The notes below the pieces were generated by a model. The model saw only the letters and a program-made list of their open reading frames with translations. It searched no databases and was not told where the DNA came from. Positions 38,034-50,216 of a stretch of 64,000 nt of DNA are shown one piece after another; the first letter of the stretch is position 1, and each line of letters opens with the position of its first letter. A program made the position numbers and the translations under genes. The stretch comes from Gyrodactylus bullatarudis (Eukaryota > Platyhelminthes > Monogenea > Gyrodactylidea > Gyrodactylidae). The stretch is from contig SSNU01000013.1 of assembly GCA_012064415.1 (NCBI GenBank), positions 165,335 to 229,334 of the forward strand, given 5' to 3'.

Positions 38034-38531
38034 TCAATTAATGCTCGAGAATATCGATATTTTATTGTAACCTTTAATCGATAGGGATGAATTACTCTTG
38101 GCAATAAGACTATCTTCCCAGTAGATAACTGGCATCTTGTCAATTTCTGCACCAATGAGAAAAGGTTGCAATTCACCGGATTCACCCATTTCCACAGACT
38201 CTCTTTCTCTGAAATCAAAATAGGATTGTTGATCATTTGAATAATTTGGAAGTTCATAATAAGTCTTGTTGATTGTTGCAAGAAATGCAGCCATAATGAT
38301 CTCATCATTCTCCATTATAGCTGTACAATTGTCTTCAGGTGGGCCAAACCCATCATTCATAATTGTATGGGGAAGATTCAATTTGACTTTTTTCTTTCTC
38401 TTCTTCTTGCCCCTTTTAACACCCCCCAGAATGAGTTTGAAGAGTTTTTTCCTTCTATCTTCCTTCAACACGGAAGAAGTATTCTCTAAAATATAAAAGA
38501 AGAACATAATATTGTTTGATTCTGAACTCAT
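38034..38531 (-). CDS. Unidentified basic/acidic protein
   Basis: This is a 165-residue frame with an ATG at 38531. It has a strongly basic block, KRGKKKRKKKVKL, that could be a nuclear localisation signal, followed by an acidic and aromatic half (MENDEIIMAAFLATINKTYY, RERESVEMGESGELQPFLIG). I do not recognise the family. The stretch MFFFYIL near the start reads like a polypyrimidine acceptor (ending TTTTAG), so the true coding start may be at about 38489 with an upstream exon. The frame at 39157-39297 is a candidate, but its phase does not fit simply. A foldback element lies 25 bp upstream of the ATG. Confidence 0.5.
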   Translation of the reverse strand: MSSESNNIMFFFYILENTSSVLKEDRRKKLFKLILGGVKRGKKKRKKKVKLNLPHTIMNDGFGPPEDNCTAIMENDEIIMAAFLATINKTYYELPNYSNDQQSYFDFRERESVEMGESGELQPFLIGAEIDKMPVIYWEDSLIAKSNSSLSIKGYNKISIFSSIN

Positions 38532-38556
38532 AAGGAAGTTTAGAACGAATCATTTT

Positions 38557-38792
38557 GTGATAAACGTTACATTTCGCCGGGTCTCTTCAGACTCTACTCT
38601 GAATTAGATATAAATACCATCACAATGCGAATTTTTGAGCAAATTGACTTGTCTTGAGTTTCAATTTTGGCCAAACGAGGTATAAAATCATCTCAACACA
38701 ATGGAAGTACTCAAAAATTCGCATTGTAATATAATTTATATCTAATTCAGGGTAGAGTCTGAAGAGACCCGGCGAAATATAACGTTTATCAC
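38557..38792. mobile_element. Foldback MITE, about 236 bp
   Basis: The ends GTGATAAACGTTACATTTCG and CGAAATATAACGTTTATCAC are inverted, and complementarity continues inward through the GGGTCTCTTCAGACTCTAC arm for about 90 bp. There is a half copy at 18766-18850. It lies directly upstream of the unidentified gene at 38034-38531. Confidence 0.8.
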
Positions 38793-40112
38793 TTAAATAT
38801 TCGTTCGTTTTCTCTAAATTTCCTTATAGAATCTAATAATAATTTTCTTAATGAGGTTCGAAAATATTATCGTTCAAATATGAGATTGGTCAATCAGAAA
38901 AAGATTGAGATATCGATTAAAAATGGGATGAAAAAGAACATTTACTAGGGCGAAAATTTATGAAAATGTTTTCTTTCACATAATTTATATTGAAATTCCC
39001 ATCTACTTTTGAGTAATTTGAGAAGATTTACTTGGAAATTAATTGCTACAAACACTTAGTTAAAGTCAAAAGGTATATCTTATAAATTTCATTCGATCTG
39101 ATTACAAAACAACTTGGATATTGAAGATTTAAAGTAAAAATGGAATTGAAATTTACCCCATTTTCAAGAGAATCTTGATGGAACTGTCCATTGATTTCAT
39201 GCATAAAAAATGCACCTTGTTCTGAATTAGCTATTGAGCTATCATTAGATATGAACATCTTATCATCTCTGAACATTGATAAGTTTAATAATTTCAATCA
39301 AAAAGGATCTTGAATTTAGGTATTCTACTTCTTTCTGAAAAAGCTCAAGTATCAATGGCATCATTATGCCTGGCGTTGGCAAAAATATAGCATGATAGCA
39401 ACCTTGGATAGTTTATTAACGAAAAAAATCATGAAAAAAATGTTTTAAAATCAGTTGGTTTGAACATATCGAAAGGCAATAGAATTCGCCATGCCTTTTT
39501 AAAATATTCTAGCATGATAAATAAGTATACAAGTACAAGAAATATAAGATTTCTCATTTGATTAGGCTGTTAGCTTGGATTTAACATTTTCAGAAAATGT
39601 TCGTCGATTACTTAAGCATATTTTTTCAAATAATTTCAAAGTTTTGTGGGGAAACTTGGGCATCACATGTTCTTAAGTGCTCTCTGATGGCCGTCTGACC
39701 CTTGTGTAGGTGCTCGTCTATTCTTTCCTCTAGCCGTCTCGTCGTGTAGCCAATATACTAAGAGTTGCAAGGACATTTGAATTTGTATACCACGTTGTTT
39801 TGTTTGAGTGTGTCCATTTCATCCTTTGAGCAGTTGCTGAACAACTTTTGAGTTTTGAAGATTGGTCGGAGATTACCATTCGGATAAGTTTCACTGAAAA
39901 TTTGGTTGATTTTTGTCTGGAATTTTGATGCAACTTTATCTCCTTTGAATAATAGATTCAGGGTTACTGTTGCGCCATCCTTCTCTTTTGGTTTTCCTTT
40001 AGGGGTGTAAAGCTTCGACAATCGGTCATTGATCAGTTCAATTGGATGATCATTAGCTAGGAATATACTAATCAGGTTTTCCATTTCATAATAAGTGAAA
40101 AAGGATGCCGAA

Positions 40113-40162
40113 AGTGTGAGGAATAAGCGCTTTATTTCAGGCATACTCATCAGCCTCTTACA
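40113..40162 (-). ncRNA. Hammerhead ribozyme (type I), 3' end of PLE A
   Basis: On the minus strand, stem I 5' GAGG (40157-40154) is followed by CTGATGA, the loop GTATGCC, then TGAAA, stem III TAA/TTA, a U-U cleavage context and CCTC (40121-40118), which pairs with GAGG. The base before GAAA is T rather than C, so the closing pair of stem II would be a G-U wobble. Position and fold match the copies at 23.2 and 24.5 kb although the stem I and III sequences differ, which is good evidence of conserved structure. Confidence 0.75.
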
Positions 40163-40998
40163 TGCCAGATATATAGTACAAAAAAACAAAGAAAATTAAA
40201 AATTGATCTGATTGGCTCTCTTTAGGTGTTTGGGGGCGGGATAATCTGTATATTATCACTTTGTTTTTTGGATGTTTGGTACATTAATTGGTATTCCCAC
40301 CCTAGGGTGAGAGTACCTCTGGAAAATACATGTTACCTTAAGGGTATTCATACATCTATTATAGTTATATTACATAATATGTATACTTTATATTCATGAT
40401 TACACATAAATGAGTTCATTTTATATAACACTATGTGAAAAGGTTTTTTTAATACAAAAAGGAAATATTCACTGTATAAGTTGATTCTGAAAATTCTTTT
40501 GATTATTGGCTTGAACTGAAATATTTTGTGATTTTATTATTGCTTGTAATAATATCTGAATTTCTATTTCTCTTCCTTGTCTCTACCGGTTGACTGTTTG
40601 TTTGTAATTCTCTGTTCCCACTGTTCGTATTAGGCCAACTAAGTCCTAAAGGTTTGACCAGTTTCTTTTGTTTGCACAGAGCTGGATTTTTTCTTTTGAT
40701 AAAAAAGGCTTCAGCAGTCTTTAGGGCGTTGACATTTCCTCCGTTTTGTCTATAAAGAATGTAAAAGTTTGAAGGGGAAGATTTTTTGTCACAGACCTTC
40801 ACATGATCTCTAACTGCAGTATTACCCGTGTAGAGATGTTCCTCTACTCTGTATTCTAATCTCCTTGTTGTATGTCCTATGTATTCCGCTTTACATGGGC
40901 ATTTAAACTTGTATACCACATAGGATGACTTCTTATAGTCTAACAAGTCTTTTGATTCATTGCTTAACATCTTGTTTGTTTTAAATATGTATCTGACC

Positions 40999-41579
40999 NN
41001 NNNNNNNNNNNNNNNNNNNNNNNNNNNNNNNNNNNNNNNNNNNNNNNNNNNNNNNNNNNNNNNNNNNNNNNNNNNNNNNNNNNNNNNNNNNNNNNNNNNN
41101 NNNNNNNNNNNNNNNNNNNNNNNNNNNNNNNNNNNNNNNNNNNNNNNNNNNNNNNNNNNNNNNNNNNNNNNNNNNNNNNNNNNNNNNNNNNNNNNNNNNN
41201 NNNNNNNNNNNNNNNNNNNNNNNNNNNNNNNNNNNNNNNNNNNNNNNNNNNNNNNNNNNNNNNNNNNNNNNNNNNNNNNNNNNNNNNNNNNNNNNNNNNN
41301 NNNNNNNNNNNNNNNNNNNNNNNNNNNNNNNNNNNNNNNNNNNNNNNNNNNNNNNNNNNNNNNNNNNNNNNNNNNNNNNNNNNNNNNNNNNNNNNNNNNN
41401 NNNNNNNNNNNNNNNNNNNNNNNNNNNNNNNNNNNNNNNNNNNNNNNNNNNNNNNNNNNNNNNNNNNNNNNNNNNNNNNNNNNNNNNNNNNNNNNNNNNN
41501 NNNNNNNNNNNNNNNNNNNNNNNNNNNNNNNNNNNNNNNNNNNNNNNNNNNNNNNNNNNNNNNNNNNNNNNNNNNNNNN
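40999..41579. other. Assembly gap (581 N)
   Basis: A run of undetermined bases inside Penelope-like element A. Repetitive content is the probable reason for the gap. Reading frames spanning it are artefacts. Confidence 0.99.
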
Positions 41580-43677
41580 GCTAAGTCAAACGAATCTTTT
41601 AGTGAGAACTTACACACCTCTTCTTTCATTGGCTTAAGTATTTCATTCAGCCATTTGGCTATTTTATGGGTAGCCGATTGGCTTTGGTCTAACACTGGAC
41701 GGAAGGGAATCTCTTGACTTGTGGCATCACTGTTCATTTTGTGAATCTTAGGAAGACCATATAACCGATTTACATAACTATTTGAACCTCTAAGTTGATC
41801 ATAAAGCGTGGCATCTATGACTTTGTTGGATTTCATCTCTTTCAACATTGCATTCACTTTCTTTTCGAAAATTTGTGGTTGAAAATCTTTTGTTTTCGTT
41901 CTGGTTCTAATGAATTTGGTGCCATCCTGTAGGATTTTATACATTCCTATATTGTAATCCTCTCTTTTGATGAGAGCCAACCCCGTTCCTTTATCTAATT
42001 TTGTTAGAATTGTGTCTTTTCTTCTTTTCAATCTTTCCAGTGCTACTCTACTTTTTCACTTATTATGCTCTCAACGTTTGCACAACTAACCAATGATATT
42101 AGGAATCAGTTTTCCATTTCATTCTCCCACGTTGATTCAGATGTAATTCTTCGGATTCGTTTGGCTAGGGCAGTTATCAATCCCCGTTTTATCTTCATAG
42201 GAACAATAGAATTAAAATTGAGTAGCCGTCCAGTGAACGTACTTTTTCTGTGTATTCCTCTCGCCAGTGAGCCATCTAAGTTCCTTGTTAATCTGACATC
42301 AAGGAATGGTAGGCTGTTTTCGATCTCTTTTTCTTCTGTGAATTTTATTTGATCGTGTGCGAGGTTGAGGTTGGCCAGTAAGCTTTCGAAGTTTTGGTTG
42401 TTATTGACTATGACAAAAGTATCGTCCATGTAGCGATAATAATGATTGAATTTATCAATAGTTAGTTTGAGTGTCGTTTTCTCTAATTTAGCCAGGAAAA
42501 GGTCTGCTAGGAGGGGACCAAGAGGAGATCCCATTGCCGCTCCGTCTTTTTGGACATACATTTCCCCGTTGAAACTGAAGATGACATTCTTGCAGCATAG
42601 ATTCAAAAGTTTTCTTACCCAGTTTGATGGTAGCTTGAAGTCTGTTTGATTGTTCTTCACATAGTCTCCAATGAAATCAACTGTTTCTTTTAGCGGTACA
42701 TTGGTGAACAGGGATACGACATCATAGGAAAGCATTGTTTGATCATTAACATTGGCATTTTGAATTTTTTCAACGAATTCAAATGTGTCTGATAAGGAGT
42801 GTTGGCATAATGCTGTTTTCATTGGTTGAAGTATCTCAGTTAGCCATTTTGCTAGTTCACTCGTTGCTGCTTGACTCATATCCAGGATTGGTCTCAAGGG
42901 GATTTCCGGATCACTTTCATTTCGGTTCATTTTGGGAGTCCATATAACCTGTTTGTTGTGCTGTTGGAACATCTGAGGTTCAGGTACGTGGCATGGTCGA
43001 TGTGTTTATTCCGGAGCATCAGCTTTAGTTCCTCATTTACTTTGTCCTCAAAGATTTTAGGTTGATGGTCTTTGAGTCTTGTTCTGGTCTTTGTAAATTT
43101 CGAACGATCAGACAGTATTTTGTTCATTGATTCAATATATCTTTCTTTTCTTAGAAGAACCATTCCAACCCCTTTGTCCGGTTTCGTGAGCAGAATATTT
43201 TTGTTCCTCTTCATCTTTTTAAGTGCTTTATAGTGTCTTGATTGGAGATATTCAAAGTTTACTTCGTGGGATGCATTCGTTGCAAAATGTTGCCATCGAG
43301 AGCTGAAAACGTTCTCTCGCTTCATCATTTGTTATAAGTTTTCCATCTGCTTGGTCGATGAGACTCTCAAAGACTACCCTGGTTTCTAGCTTCTCATTGG
43401 TACGTTTTGGAATGCAAAAGGATGGTCCTAACATGAGTAGTTCATTGTCCGTTTGGTCGAGTTGCAAGTCTGTAAAGTTAAAGATGCTGTCTGGGAGATT
43501 TTTCTTTGTTAGTAAGTCAAAGTTAACACTTTCTTTTATTTTTTCAAAATTTCAGAAGAAAACCACACAAAGTAAATGATTCAAGGCTTTTCTTATGAGC
43601 CATTGCGACAAAAAAATTTTCGGGGTTAATAAAATTTTTTTTGTTGTTTGAAAGATGTTGATTAACCCCTGATTTTT

Positions 43678-44055
43678 CTGAGCAATAGAAGAATTCATAA
43701 AGAAAGGCGATGCCAGGTTTGTTAAAAGAAAAAAAACCTATTTAGCATGATCTATTCCATTGAAAGACTTTATACAAATGTACTAAGAACTAGTATAAAC
43801 ACGCACAGGGTAACTCTCCTACCATCACATGTATTCGAATAATACGGTATTATTATTAATACCAACACTCAGAAAACTATAGAGGAATACCAAAAGAAGC
43901 ACACACGCACTCACCTCCGAGGAGGTGAACAAAAAGAAGGGCCAATCAGATCAATTTTCATCATTCCTTGTAATTTTTTGTATATAAATCTGGCATTAAA
44001 AGCTGTTGAGTACGCCACGAAATAAAGTGCTATTTTATCAACAAACCTGGAATAT
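43678..44055 (+). repeat. PLE terminal-repeat region upstream of element B
   Basis: 43678-43911 is nearly identical to 45974-46207. Beyond it, 43935-44055 resembles, in inverted orientation, the 3' end of element A: CCAATCAGATCAATTTT, a TATA-like TGTATATAAATCTGGCAT and then a hammerhead-like segment. The core reads CTGTTGAG instead of CTGATGAG and stem I does not pair, so this ribozyme is probably inactive. Confidence 0.6.
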
Positions 44056-45973
44056 CCTTTCTTTATGAAAATATATTTTGTTTAGATTTTTGATTTCAGT
44101 GTGCAATTATTTTCCAAAGTTTCAATAAAAAATAAGGAGTCTTTAATGTAGTAGAAATGACCCAGTACTAGTGTTCTGAACCCATTCAGGTAGAGACGAT
44201 AGGAACAAAATAATTTTTTTTATGTTACTGGAACATCCATTGGATTATTATCTGTAAACCAATTAGTATATAGGAATTTCATAATTTTTATTAATTAAAA
44301 GATGTTTCTTACGAAAAGTTTTAGAACTCTATCTGGTTAATTTCGGTCCTCGAACGTAAACAATACTCTTTTAGTTAATAATTTCTACATGGTTACAGTT
44401 CTTAGTTGATTGTTTTAACTCTATTCAGGTATTCAACCTTTCTTTAGAATGAGGCATTAATCATCTTGATATTTTTTTCATCTTTTTCCCGACTCTGTTT
44501 ATTTATTTATCAAAGTATATTTGACATTTTGAAAAAACTATTTATCGATTCGAAGCAATGATTGAAAAAAAACTTTTCTCGTTTATTCATAGGAGAATAG
44601 ATTTTATAGAGTCTAATTTTATTCAAGATAAATGTTAAATATACTTTTCATATTAGATTTTATAAACAATTTCATTTCTTTTTGTCTGAAACTGGAGCAT
44701 TTTGGAGGGATTTGTCAAGGCGGTCAATAAAAAGTAAAAATATCCAGCTTCATTAGGGAAAGTAAAGAATAATAGAGTTAGAAGAATCAGTCCTCGTATC
44801 CAACTCTCTTGGAAATGCAGAATGGGAACTAACTTAAATTCTCAGGTTTAGAACTCAAATCTTTAAATGTCTAAAATGAATATTATCCAGAAAAAGATGA
44901 AAGAATTATAGTTATCAATAAGATTAGAATTCAGAAAAAAATTATTATCATTCATCAATTTCCCAAATCGAGGTTAATGCACTCAATTATGGATATTTGC
45001 AAGGGTGTCCCGGAAAAATGTACCAAGATTGTGACTAATATTTAAACAAGCTAAAATGTATCGTTTACGAAAAAAACAAGAAAGACTTCATTCAAGTCAT
45101 TCATTAAAACTCGTTAGAATGTGGTTAACATATTGTAAAATTCATTTGAGTTAGATAAAAATTTTCCGAAAGTTTTTTCTAAGGTATGAAAAATAAAATT
45201 ATTTAATGAAATAATTTGCTGACCACTTTTCTGAAGAATAACTAATATATAATATTCCTTCAAATGAACTATGACTTATCAAGTTAAAATTTTTTATTGA
45301 AAATTTAAAAATGACTCGTTTTGGAAAAAAATTTGAAAAAAACCCCTCACAGATGAAAGAAGAGAAAAAAGAAAGAAACCTTTATCGAGAAACCATACCC
45401 GTAGAATTCGAAAATGTGATACCGTTGAATTCAGGGTCTAAAAATGGTCGTTTTTCGGGCCAATAACTCCTAAACTAAAGGTTGGTTTTTGAAAAAATTG
45501 CATATTCATAATTAATCAGTATATTTTTAAACCATAAAAAATTTCCAAACTGAGATATGTACCTTTTTTCTGGGTCTCTAAGGGTTAATACGATTTGAGA
45601 GTAAATCCATCATTGTATGGAAGTATTGATCATTTTCACTGCTCGAATATCAACGAAATGTTTATGATCCAAATGTCCGTTGAGACGACTCGCCTGGCAT
45701 TTAATACTTAAAGTTGGTTGATATGAAGTCTTGAATCTTGATATTTTCATCAAGAATTCGAATTTGTTAAAGATTCTTTGGAATCCTACTCATGTTGCCC
45801 ATTTTTACCATTTGAAGAAAAAAATTCTGAAAAAACTTATTTATATGAAAAATATGGTCATTTTTCAAATTCCCATTTGGCGCCAAACACCATTTTTTCG
45901 AACTTTGAGCTGAAAATTTTTATTGATTTGAAAGTGGGAGGCTGATCGAAAGAGATTTTTCAGGATCAAGATT

Positions 45974-46207
45974 CTGAGCAATAGAAGAATTCATAAAGAA
46001 AGGCGATGCCAGGTTTGTTAAAAGAAAAAAAACCTATTTAGCATGATCTATTCCATTGAAAGACTTTATACAAATGTACTAAGAACTAGTATAAACACGC
46101 ACAGGGTAACTCTCCTACCATCACATGTATTCGAATAATACGGTATTATTATTAATACCAACACTCAGAAAACTATAGAGGAATACCAAAAGAAGCACAC
46201 ACGCACT
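45974..46207. repeat. Solo PLE-type terminal repeat
   Basis: It duplicates 43678-43911 almost exactly, from CTGAGCAATAGAAGAATTC to ACACACGCACT, without any neighbouring PLE coding sequence. AGATT occurs at both flanks, a possible 5-bp target duplication. It could equally be a non-autonomous element that also sits next to element B. Confidence 0.65.
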
Positions 46208-49200
46208 AGATTTCCAACTTCATATCAATTAACTTTATGTTATTTAGGCCAGAAATTTTCTCAAAAGTATGAATTATCTTTAGTTTATCTTTCTTTCGCA
46301 TATATGGTGGATATCATAAGAGTCTAGATTTCAGAAAATCTTGATCATATATTTGATGTCATGACAGACTTTTCAGTTATCACTCAGAATTCATTCATGC
46401 AAAAAAGTATTCGTATATTTGAAAGTTTCTTCCAGAGCTCCACCCATCAATGATCAAAAATTATAATTACATCAAGTCAATGTATATTTAACATTGATCA
46501 GACCTCAGAAAAAGTTTTATTTTATTGTCGTTTATGCACTTACAAGTATTTCGTCTATTAACTTTGTAGATTGCTTCATTGGAACACTTTATAAAGTTAT
46601 TCTGGAAATAGTCTTCACTACGGTAGGATGAAATTTTTAGCCTCATTTGTCTACCAACTTTTCTGATAGAATTATCAATTCTAAGTACATTATTTTGTAC
46701 TGCCGCCCAATTTTTACAACGCAATCCTTAAAATCCGGAATATCTTGGCCATCAGATGATTTTCTTAAGTTTTTATTCGAAAATAACTAATCCTTTCATC
46801 AAGAGGGCATTCATAGTAAATTTCGTTAACCGTGGGATACTGTGGGAAAAATGGGCAATGTCATAATGGAGGATGACTTTCACGCTTAGAAAATACGCAA
46901 AACATGATCTGGGAACTATGTTCCATCAAAAAGGTACTCTCGTGAGTTGTTCAGAGAAAAAACAATTTGACCTTAGATTTGATGCTAACGCTAAAAATAC
47001 GATTTTCTTGGTTATTTTTTTTATTGCGAACCAATTAAATGATGTCTCAGAAAGAGGGGTAGATAAAGATCAATTAAGAAAATTTTTGGGATTATAAATA
47101 GAGTTGAAATTTAATTTTGAATAATAATCAAATAATATTTCCACTAAAAGTTTATTTGACGATTTCAAAACTGAAGAATTTTTGAAGAAATCTACGATAC
47201 TAATTAAAAGCCACACAAATGAAACCATTTACTGAGAAACCATTTCAAGCAATCCACCGATTATAATTTAAATAATTATTCAGACAGTAACATATAAAAA
47301 AGAGAAAAATCAAGCCATCTGATTGGTCAGACATTTTTTCGGTTCTGATCGAGCGTACGGATCAACTAAGGTCAAATTTAGAAACGCAATTATCAATTTT
47401 GAGAAAGCGTGCTTGTTTCTTATTGGTGGATTTAAGCAAAATTTTGTACATGATATGCTTACACATCATATACAATGTATATTATACATCAAACCGTATA
47501 GCTTGTGTATATGATATTGACCAATCAGAATAATTCCCTCGAAATCAATATTCAAATTTTTATGTTTTCCTGAACTGAATACAACATGCCAAGACAAAGA
47601 GTACCTTCCTGAGAAAATGAATCATTGCATCGAGAGGAAAAATTTTTCCGAAAAAAGATAACTTTAAGTTAAATTAAAATAAACAATTAATTGATAGGAC
47701 TACTTATAAGTAGTTTAAGCATTGTACGTGAAATTTCACAAATAAAGCCCAGAAAAACAAGCAGTTTTTTATTTAACGTCAATTAAAATTATCAAATTGA
47801 CTCCACACATGTCATATCGATCGATGCCGAATTCGAAGTTTAATCCAATTGCGAAGAAAATTAATAGAACAAAGTTTACGGATTTACAACATTAAAATTT
47901 TAAAATTTGGGAAATTTAGAATCTCAGAAATATGGAAATCTTTAGTTTTGAGAACAGATTAAATTTTAATTTTTCCTGATCCCCAGTGTTATTGAAGCAG
48001 TAAGTTTGAATACAGTGAATTCTCTAATACAAGAAAGACCAATTCAATAAAAAACAATAATCGACATTCTTCTACAAAGTAATCGTAATCAAATTGTATC
48101 ACCTTTCACCTATAAAAATAATTTTGGAAGCAGTTTTTAAACAACCTCATATTCATGTTCGTTATGCAAAGCATGAATCTTTCATAGATCAATATTTCAA
48201 AGGAACAGATTCTTTTTCCTAATTCATCTATAAAGCTTATTCAAGCCATTCGATTGAGAGTCTAAAATTATATTATCAGAAAAAACGTAATTGAAAACAC
48301 TAGTGGCTGTTTAAAATCAATTTCCAGTTTTATCCACCAACATTTCATTTCTTAAAAATCATCTGAATTACTCAGCCAACTTGTGAAGGGATTGACTATT
48401 TTGTAAAAATATAAACAACTCAACCCTCTTTTAAACATGGGTAAGACTAAACCTAGTAAAATAATCCCATAGCTAGCGAGTGTGGGAAGAGAATCAATTT
48501 CAAACGAATTTTCTCTCCTGAGAAACTTTTAGTAATCAACCCACCGAATTATAATAAGAGTTTCTCAAGATTTCTCCTGATGAAAGGAAAATGTTTGTTT
48601 TTGAATAATAAATCCACATCATCAGTTGATCTATCTCAACATTCAATAATAAATTCATAGATAATTGAAATTATCAAAATTAAAAGCAAGATTCGATATC
48701 TCCAATACAGTATTTGCATATACAAGGAAAACAAACAAGAAAACTTCTAAAGATTTTTGATTTTTTCATCAAAACATATGGAGATAAAAAGATCTGTATC
48801 GAAGAGATATTTTAATTTATTCATATTTTCCAAATGCTACTACTTAGTTTCCTGCTGCTCAATGTTGACGATTTAGATTAAAAATCAGTTTGATGATAAC
48901 AAAATGTTGTTCCATTGAAAAATATAAAATCTTAAATAAATATTAATCAAAAGCGTCAAAATTTTTAAAGCTTCTTCGAGACGTTTCAGTACTAAACCGA
49001 ATAGGAATACTTTCGAGGTTGTAAGATGATAATTTTCTCATAAACTGATAAAGAAAAGAAAAATGACTGTTGAGATTTAAGAAAACATTCCACTATCGTG
49101 CGAAAGTGTACTTCCGACTATTACACAAAGTCTTTTTCGTGCATTTTCACTGATTTCAGAAATTAATCAATTCGTGTTTCAATTGACAGTTCTAAAATTT

Positions 49201-50077
49201 CTTTCTGTTTTTAAGATTTACAAAATCTAACTCCCACAAAGATTTTCGCGCAATTAACCTGATCAAAATATTCTTTCAAAAGTCTTGAAAGAATGCGAAT
49301 AGTTCAAGGATTAAAATTTTAATTTTAAATCTTTCCCAGCCTTAATCTCATTTTTGAAGATAATCGAAAACTATGCATTTTTTCTCCTTTTTTATTGAAA
49401 ATGAAAAATCTACACTTCAAGTGTTAATGAAATTTCTCTTGAATGAAATTTAGTTTTGTAATTTCTTCTATATAATACATATCATCAATTATATTACTGA
49501 TTAATTGACAGAACAAATTTGTTTTCCATGTGCATGAAGAGATGAATCAAAGTTCCCTTTTTTCAGAATCATACATGATGTAAATGAGGAACAAGAACAC
49601 TGTCTCTAATACAGTGTACATACATGGTATAATGTAATCACCAGTTGATTTGGAATCTTTCCTCGATTCTACGCTAATTGATACAAAGATTTTCTGTTTT
49701 TACAAAATCCTCAATGTTTATTTTTCCCCGAATAGCCAAGAAAGGGCTAAACTTTGAATTCTGCATTGAATGGTACTAATTTTATAGTTCAAAACGAAGA
49801 TTTTCGAAACTTTCCTATTTCTGAAGCAAGAATTCTGAAATGTATACCAAACGATAGATCTTTATATAACTAAATCTTTTACATAAAAATATTTTTGATA
49901 AAATATTATTTAAGGCTATTTATGTGAAACACATCAGGAATCCTAATTAGAAATCAAAAAATAACTGTGCTTAAATTTCATTGGTTGAAGGTTCCCTGTT
50001 CTCTCATTGGTTAAGAAAAATCCTGGTTTAGGTATATAAACAGGATGCAAAATACGATTTGGGCAGAGTGGGACAGA

Positions 50078-50216
50078 AAATGGTAAGGTTCTGAACCCAT
50101 TGAACCCCTTCAAACGAAAAATCGTTTAACCAATAAAAATGATAGAATTCCAGTAAGATGAAAAAATTCGTTCTTCCTACTGGCTCTATCTGAATGGGTG
50201 CAAAGGGTTCAGAACT
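50078..50216. repeat. Small inverted-repeat element with GTTCTGAACCC ends
   Basis: GGTTCTGAACCCATT at the left and AATGGGTGCAAAGGGTTCAGAAC at the right are inverted across about 140 bp. Single ends of the same type occur at 44170 (GTTCTGAACCCATTCAGG) and 18719 (GGGTTCAGAACTC), so it is a dispersed family. Confidence 0.5.

Larger units (their letters stand above)
40088..42103 (-). mobile_element. Penelope-like element A, nested in B
   Basis: Element A has RT sequence at 41580-42031 (DKGTGLALIKRED, NRLYGLPKIHKM, RPVLDQSQSATHKIAKWL) and a GIY-YIG nuclease at 40503-40970 (VVYKFKCPCKAEYIG, TTRRLEYRVEEHLYTG). Between them is an assembly gap. It belongs to a different subfamily from B. The insertion site in B is marked by an imperfect duplication, AATCAGGTTTTCCATTTC (40070-40087) and AATCAGTTTTCCATTTC (42104-42120). 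A perfect 17-bp inverted pair, CATAATAAGTGAAAAAG, lies near both ends (40087-40103, 42051-42067). The 3' end carries a hammerhead motif. Coding capacity across the gap cannot be judged. Confidence 0.8.
39628..43579 (-). mobile_element. Penelope-like element B, interrupted by element A
   Basis: Element B runs on the minus strand. Its RT domain lies at 42106-43470 with one frameshift near 42960, and its linker and GIY-YIG nuclease at 39628-40087. The two halves are split by element A (40088-42103). RT landmarks: LLTKPDKGVGMVLL, NRLYGLPK, PLRPILDMSQAATSELAKWL, MLSYDVVSLFTNVPL, DGAAMGSPLGPLLADLF and the catalytic HYYRYMDDTFV. The nuclease half has VVYKFKCPC and a stop where other copies have Met before YIG. 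The 3' part is missing beyond the LTFEII-like end of the nuclease. Dead through stop, frameshift and insertion. Confidence 0.85.

Noticed and set aside
38003..38308. 101-codon minus-strand frame
   Set aside because: It overlaps the 38034-38531 frame on the same strand in another phase and has no features of its own.
40960..41637. Long plus-strand and minus-strand ORFs through the N run
   Set aside because: They exist only because undetermined bases contain no stop codons.
46873..47097. 74-codon plus-strand ORF
   Set aside because: No splice context, homology or composition signal distinguishes it from random frames in this AT-rich stretch.
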